Assembly: GCA_005879505.1 (NCBI GenBank)
Contig: VBKQ01000130.1
Location: forward strand, 1 to 9,617
DNA length: 9,617 bases
Source: Deltaproteobacteria bacterium
GTDB taxonomy: Bacteria > Myxococcota > Myxococcia > Myxococcales > 40CM-4-68-19
Direction: 5' to 3'
Below, in pieces: positions 6,306 to 9,617 of the stretch. The position numbers and the translations under genes are program-made. A model generated the notes under the pieces. The model was not told the origin of the DNA. It worked only from the letters and a program-made list of their open reading frames with translations, and ran no database searches. The first letter of the stretch is position 1. Each line of letters opens with the position of its first letter.

Positions 6306-7157
6306 TCAGCGAACCATCTCGGCGCCGGCGGGCGTTTCGCCGGACAGCCCGAGTTGCTGGGCGGTGCGGCCGTTTACCAGCACATGGCCTGCGACGAACC
6401 GGAACGGAACTCCGGAGCGCGCGGCGGGCGCGCGCGCGGCCAGGTCGGAGGCCAGCTTTGCCGCCTCGCGGCCGATGGCGTCGAAGTCGGCCGCGACGGC
6501 GACGAGCGCGCCGACCTGCGCCATCCCGGCCAGGAATCCGATCAGCGGAAGCTTGCGGTCGAGGCAGGTGGCGACGAGGAACTTCGCTACCTCCGGTCGC
6601 GCGAGGCGCGCGTCCGGCAACAGCCACAACGCCTGCTGACCCTGCAGCAGCTCGTGCAGCGATCCCTCGAGGCCGGAGAGATCGCCGAGCGCGCGGAACT
6701 CCGCGGAGAGCCCACGCGCCTTGGCCGCGGCGCGCGCCTCCGACAGCATCGGCGAGTCTCCGGGAGGGTGGAGCACGAGCACCCTCCGTGCGTTCGGAGC
6801 GAGCGCGCGGAGGGCATCGAGGGCATCCCCCGCGCGCGATTCCATGGGAACGGCGGTGATGGGGTGGCTGCCCCCGGGCTGCGGTGTCAGCACGGCGGCG
6901 GCGACGATGGCTGCCGAGCCGGGCTGCGCCCTCGCCAGCTCGAACGCCTTCGATCCGATGGCGACGATGACGTCCGAGTCGCGGACCGCGAGCGCGCCGT
7001 CTGCGACGTCGGCGACGCGCGCCTGCGGATTCACCTTCTGGAACCCCGCCGCGACCTGCGCGTACTGGGGGACCTCGCGCTGCGCGAGCATCACCACTTC
7101 CCCCCGCGCGCCCCCGGTGGCAAGCACCGCAAGCGCGAGCCCTGCCGATCGGTTCAC
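6306..7157 (-). CDS. ABC-type substrate-binding protein (ABC_sub_bind family, TrpX-like)
   Basis: This 283-residue periplasmic binding protein has a type I fold like the tryptophan-associated TrpX proteins and is expected to bind a small ligand. Starting at GTG 7157, a signal peptide covers about 1-19 (NRS, then AGLALAVLA, ending GGARG). The first lobe holds SDVIVAIGSKA (61-71) and the inter-lobe ITAVPME region (100-106). The second holds RRVLVLHPPGDSP (124-136), ALWLLPDARLARPEVAKFL (176-194), LPLIGF (203-208) and GALVAVAADFDAIG (216-229). It closes with HVLVNGRTAQQLGLS (258-272), the counterpart of the family's NLKTAKALGL ending. The GTG overlaps the receptor TGA as GTGA, so translation is probably coupled. 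The frame stays open far upstream, but that part is a shadow of the receptor gene. No permease or ATPase follows, so it may work with an unlinked transporter or as a sensor. Ligand unknown. Confidence 0.82.
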   Translation of the reverse strand: MNRSAGLALAVLATGGARGEVVMLAQREVPQYAQVAAGFQKVNPQARVADVADGALAVRDSDVIVAIGSKAFELARAQPGSAAIVAAAVLTPQPGGSHPITAVPMESRAGDALDALRALAPNARRVLVLHPPGDSPMLSEARAAAKARGLSAEFRALGDLSGLEGSLHELLQGQQALWLLPDARLARPEVAKFLVATCLDRKLPLIGFLAGMAQVGALVAVAADFDAIGREAAKLASDLAARAPAARSGVPFRFVAGHVLVNGRTAQQLGLSGETPAGAEMVR

Positions 7158-9139
7158 GGGAGCGCGATCTGATATGAGAGCCGTGCGACCCATTCGCGCG
7201 ATGGACCAGGCAACGGAGCGTGCGAGGAGTTGTAGGGCTGGATGTAGTCGTCGGCGACGTCGAGCAGGTTGTAGACGCCAAGCCCGAGGTCGAGACCGTT
7301 GAAGCCCAGGTCGCGCGCCGTCGCGAACACGTTGAGGAGGAACTGCGGTCCCGCGGTTGCGAAGGTGGGGGCGCCCGAAGAGTCGGTTCCGGTGGCCGTA
7401 TACCTCCCGCTGATCCAGGTGGCCGAGGGGTCCAGGCTGAGGTGCTCGACGACGTTGACGCTCGCGCGCACGGAGAGCTTGTGCGACGGGAAGGCCAGGA
7501 CGCGAGCCGGGTCGGGCGTGGCGTAGAGGTCGACCTGGTTCTTCGGGCCTGCCGTGTAGTACGAATATGCGAGCGTCAAAGACCCGCGCCGGTCGCGCAT
7601 GCGCAGCTCGGCCTCGACGCCGCGCGACCCCGTGCGGCGGAAGTTCTGGTAGCTCTGCACGCCCGTCGCCGGGTCGGCGCTGTAGATGATCGGGTCGTGG
7701 ATGGTGAGGTCGAAAACGTTCACCGACGCGAACATTCCCTCCGCGATCTGCATGCCGGCTTCCGCCTCGACGACGGTCGTCCGTTCCGGGGTGAGCAATG
7801 GGTTCAAGGCCAGGTTCTCCAGCGCCGGCGCGCGGAATGCCTGGCTGTAGAGCAGCTTGAAGTTGAACGGCGCGATGATCTTCGTCAGCGCAAGGCGCGG
7901 CACGAACGAGCTCCCCACCAAGCTGTGGTGCTCGAAGCGCGCTCCCGCGACGAGGTTCGCGAACGGCGTCCGCACCGTCGCCTCGGAGAACAAGGCCGTC
8001 GTGCCGTATTGGACCCGCGGGCTTCCGTTGAAGAGCGTCTGGCCGCCGACCAGATCCCCGTCGTTCAGCCAGGCGCGATCCCGGAATACTTCGCCGCCGG
8101 CAGCGACGCTGACCTGCTCGATCGGGTCGTAGACTGTCGTGAGCCGGCCGGTGAGGCGGTCCGCGGTCTTGTCGTAGAAGAGCATCGAGCTCTTGTCGAG
8201 CGTGCGCCAGGGCAGCTGCCGCTTGTATTGCACTTCCGGTACGAATCGCAGGCGATCGTTCACCCTCAGCTCGTAGCTTGCCGATCCCAGCATGGAGATG
8301 AAGGACTCCTGCACCGGCGGGCCGGCGTCGCCGTAACCGTCGACCGCCATCGTGTCCAGGTTGTGGTAGACGAACCGCAGCTTGAGCGACTTCCATTCAG
8401 CGGCGAGGTTCAGGTACCCGGGATTGATCCGCGAGTCGCCATTCGCCGTCGGCGATGACGCGCCGAATAGATCGTTGTAGGGCCGCTCGCTGCGGTTCGC
8501 CTGGCCGAACCATCCGGAGGCGCTGAGGGCGAGTCCTCCGAGCGTCTCGTACACCTGCCCGCCCTGCAGCGAGAGGTTGCGCTCCCCGAATTGATGGCGA
8601 GACTGGCTGTAGGTGGCTGAGCCATAGGCTCCCTGCAACTCTGCCGCGCCTCGGGTCTTCAGGTTGATGACGGCGAGCTCGGCGTTTCCGCCATAGAGCG
8701 CCGAGCCCGGCCCGCGGATGACCTCCACCGCCTGGATCTGGTCGACCGGCAGCTCTCGTCCGAGCTGGAGGGTACCGAAGAGCTGCTCGTTCATTTCCAG
8801 CCCGTCGATCATCAGGAGGATCTTTCCTTCGTGTCCCCAGACGCCGCGGAAGCCGAGGTCCACCACGCCTTCGACGTCGACCCCGAAAGAGAAACCGGGC
8901 ACGTTGCGCAGGACGTCGATCAGATCGCGCGCGCCAGAGCGCACGATCTCCTCCCGAGTCACGATGGTGACGACGCCCGGAGTCTCGCGCACGGTCGCCG
9001 GGCGGATCGAGGCGATGGTCGTCTCGGCCTTGAGGACCGCATCCGCTGCGAACAGGTCCAGCTCGGAGCTGCTTTGCGCAAACGCTGGGACGGCAGCGAA
9101 AGCGGCGGCAGCGGCAATCGCGACTCGATGGTGGCGCAA
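7154..9139 (-). CDS. TonB-dependent outer-membrane receptor
   Basis: This 661-residue receptor is predicted to import a scarce ligand (iron chelate, cobalamin, metal or other) across the outer membrane using TonB energy. The signal peptide is residues 1-21 (alanine-rich, VPAFA/QSSS). The plug domain follows at about 45-163: ETPGVVTIVTREEI, DLIDVLRNVPGF, ILLMIDGLEMNE, VEVIRGPGSALYGG (138-151) and INLKTRG. The remaining 500 residues are beta-barrel with alternating strands and end in ARLSYQIALP, lacking the usual terminal Phe. Length and order match siderophore/cobalamin-type receptors, but no feature fixes the ligand. No clear TonB box is seen; the stretch around 36-46 is a candidate. The start codon is TTG, with AAGGAG 11 bases before it and GGGGG closer. 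It lies 28 bases after the repeat-protein gene and overlaps the binding-protein start by four bases, so all three are likely co-transcribed. Confidence 0.92.
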   Translation of the reverse strand: MRHHRVAIAAAAAFAAVPAFAQSSSELDLFAADAVLKAETTIASIRPATVRETPGVVTIVTREEIVRSGARDLIDVLRNVPGFSFGVDVEGVVDLGFRGVWGHEGKILLMIDGLEMNEQLFGTLQLGRELPVDQIQAVEVIRGPGSALYGGNAELAVINLKTRGAAELQGAYGSATYSQSRHQFGERNLSLQGGQVYETLGGLALSASGWFGQANRSERPYNDLFGASSPTANGDSRINPGYLNLAAEWKSLKLRFVYHNLDTMAVDGYGDAGPPVQESFISMLGSASYELRVNDRLRFVPEVQYKRQLPWRTLDKSSMLFYDKTADRLTGRLTTVYDPIEQVSVAAGGEVFRDRAWLNDGDLVGGQTLFNGSPRVQYGTTALFSEATVRTPFANLVAGARFEHHSLVGSSFVPRLALTKIIAPFNFKLLYSQAFRAPALENLALNPLLTPERTTVVEAEAGMQIAEGMFASVNVFDLTIHDPIIYSADPATGVQSYQNFRRTGSRGVEAELRMRDRRGSLTLAYSYYTAGPKNQVDLYATPDPARVLAFPSHKLSVRASVNVVEHLSLDPSATWISGRYTATGTDSSGAPTFATAGPQFLLNVFATARDLGFNGLDLGLGVYNLLDVADDYIQPYNSSHAPLPGPSREWVARLSYQIALP

Positions 9140-9150
9140 CGTTCCCCCGG

Positions 9151-9156
9151 CTCCTT
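9151..9156 (-). promoter_or_regulatory. Ribosome binding site supporting a TTG start for the receptor
   Basis: AAGGAG on the minus strand lies 11 bases before the TTG at 9139-9137, with a further GGGGG run (9144-9148) four bases before it. No ATG or GTG is available before the signal peptide, so the purine-rich leader supports TTG initiation. Confidence 0.5.
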
Positions 9157-9167
9157 CGCGGTTGCGC

Positions 9168-9617
9168 CTACTTCTTTGCGCTCTTCGCCGGACCCTTCGT
9201 CACCATCGACGCAGGACGGGCCTTTACCGAGGCCAGCGACTTGCCGGTCATCTCCAGCTTCGCCTGATACGCGCGCAGTGGCCAGCCTTGCCACTTCCTC
9301 GCCATCGCCGCGCGCATCTCGGGCGGAGTCTTCTGCCACGCTTCCCGGGCCTTGTCGGCGATCTCCGGATTCGCCTCGAGGAAGAGCGCCTTCTCCTCCG
9401 CGGTCGTCTCCGCCCAGTTCTTCGGTGCCATCCCCGGGTAGTTCCTGGCGTACCACTGCTTCTGCCAGGCGTTCGCTCCGGTCCACCGGGCCTTCAACGC
9501 CGCGAGCAGCGCCGGATGGGCGAGCAGGAAAGCGATCTTCTCCTGGGGAGTGGCTTGCGCCCAGGCGTGGTGGAAGGCCTTGCGGGCGAAATACGGGTGC
9601 TCGAGCGCGAGCATCTT
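9168..9617 (-). CDS. Tryptophan-rich helical repeat protein, 5' end outside window
   Basis: This is the C-terminal 149 residues of a protein whose reading frame continues past the window edge. An ATG at 9614 exists, but the codon before it is also open and no signal peptide follows, so the real start is probably outside. Numbered from that Met, the sequence contains degenerate repeats. WAQATPQEKIAFLLAHP starts at W18 and WAETTAEEKALFLEANP at W67. Each runs 27 residues to another Trp (W44, W93) and 10 of 27 positions are identical. A third partial unit begins at W93 (WQKTPPEMRAAMARKW). Similar HP/NP-to-Trp segments recur at 6-18, 33-44 and 82-93. The tail is Lys/Ala-rich. It is predicted all-helical, without Cys or heme motifs, and its W-x-TPPEMR pattern loosely recalls DUF3106-type proteins. 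It is the first visible gene of the receptor operon. Function unknown. Confidence 0.65.
   Translation of the reverse strand, partial: KMLALEHPYFARKAFHHAWAQATPQEKIAFLLAHPALLAALKARWTGANAWQKQWYARNYPGMAPKNWAETTAEEKALFLEANPEIADKAREAWQKTPPEMRAAMARKWQGWPLRAYQAKLEMTGKSLASVKARPASMVTKGPAKSAKK

Noticed and set aside
5529..7172. A 547-codon plus-strand frame spanning the end of the cytochrome gene and the binding-protein gene
   Set aside because: It crosses two well-supported genes in the wrong frame or strand, and its translation is Arg-rich and lacks motifs.
5620..7281. A 553-codon minus-strand frame
   Set aside because: It overlaps the CxxCH-containing plus-strand gene and runs out of frame with the binding protein; low-complexity Arg/Gly-rich translation.
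7158..8396. Long upstream extension of the binding-protein frame
   Set aside because: It lies inside the TonB receptor in another frame and reads as Arg/Pro/Ala-rich sequence. The signal peptide begins at the GTG at 7157.
7220..8458. A 412-codon plus-strand frame
   Set aside because: It is antisense to the TonB receptor barrel, with a charged, repetitive translation and no recognisable domain.

Overview
The window is GC-rich and its recognisable genes use strongly GC-biased third codon positions. The gene set (secreted hydrolases, outer-membrane barrels, a TonB-dependent receptor, a multi-domain cytochrome lipoprotein, and a C-terminal tail resembling MYXO-CTERM sorting signals) suggests a Gram-negative chromosome of the Myxococcota/deltaproteobacterial kind. 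That placement is inference. Nearly every product here appears to be exported or attached to the envelope.

Left edge (1 to about 976): poorly coding, probably degenerate DNA. It holds a small excisionase/MerR-type helix-turn-helix protein on the minus strand (227-538). Upstream of it is a broken minus-strand gene (571-902) whose two halves lie in different frames. Nothing firm is visible in 1-226, although a minus-strand frame starts inside the HTH stop codon (ATGA) and runs off the edge. A hairpin followed by a T-rich run (906-929) points along the plus strand with no gene in front of it.

Middle left (977-3995), all minus strand: a short serine acetyltransferase-like left-handed beta-helix enzyme (977-1465), a secreted SGNH/GDSL esterase with an IPT/TIG domain and a Cys/transmembrane/Arg tail (1617-3179), and a small predicted outer-membrane beta-barrel (3354-3995). 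The gaps between them contain hairpins or palindromes, so they may be separate units.

Centre (4129-6291), plus strand: transcribed divergently from the barrel gene is a 720-residue lipoprotein. It joins a PQQ-dependent glucose/sorbosone dehydrogenase propeller to a di-heme cytochrome c domain with two CxxCH motifs. The protein looks built to oxidise a sugar-like substrate and pass the electrons straight to its own hemes.

Right (6306-9617), minus strand: a compact operon read right to left. A tryptophan-rich repeat protein (its start lies outside the window) is followed 28 bases later by a TonB-dependent receptor with a TTG start. An ABC-type substrate-binding protein follows, whose GTG start overlaps the receptor stop (GTGA). 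No permease or ATPase is present, so the pair may form an outer-membrane/periplasmic uptake or sensing module. This operon converges on the cytochrome fusion gene with only 14 bases between stop codons.

No tRNA, rRNA, CRISPR array, insertion sequence or replication origin was seen.
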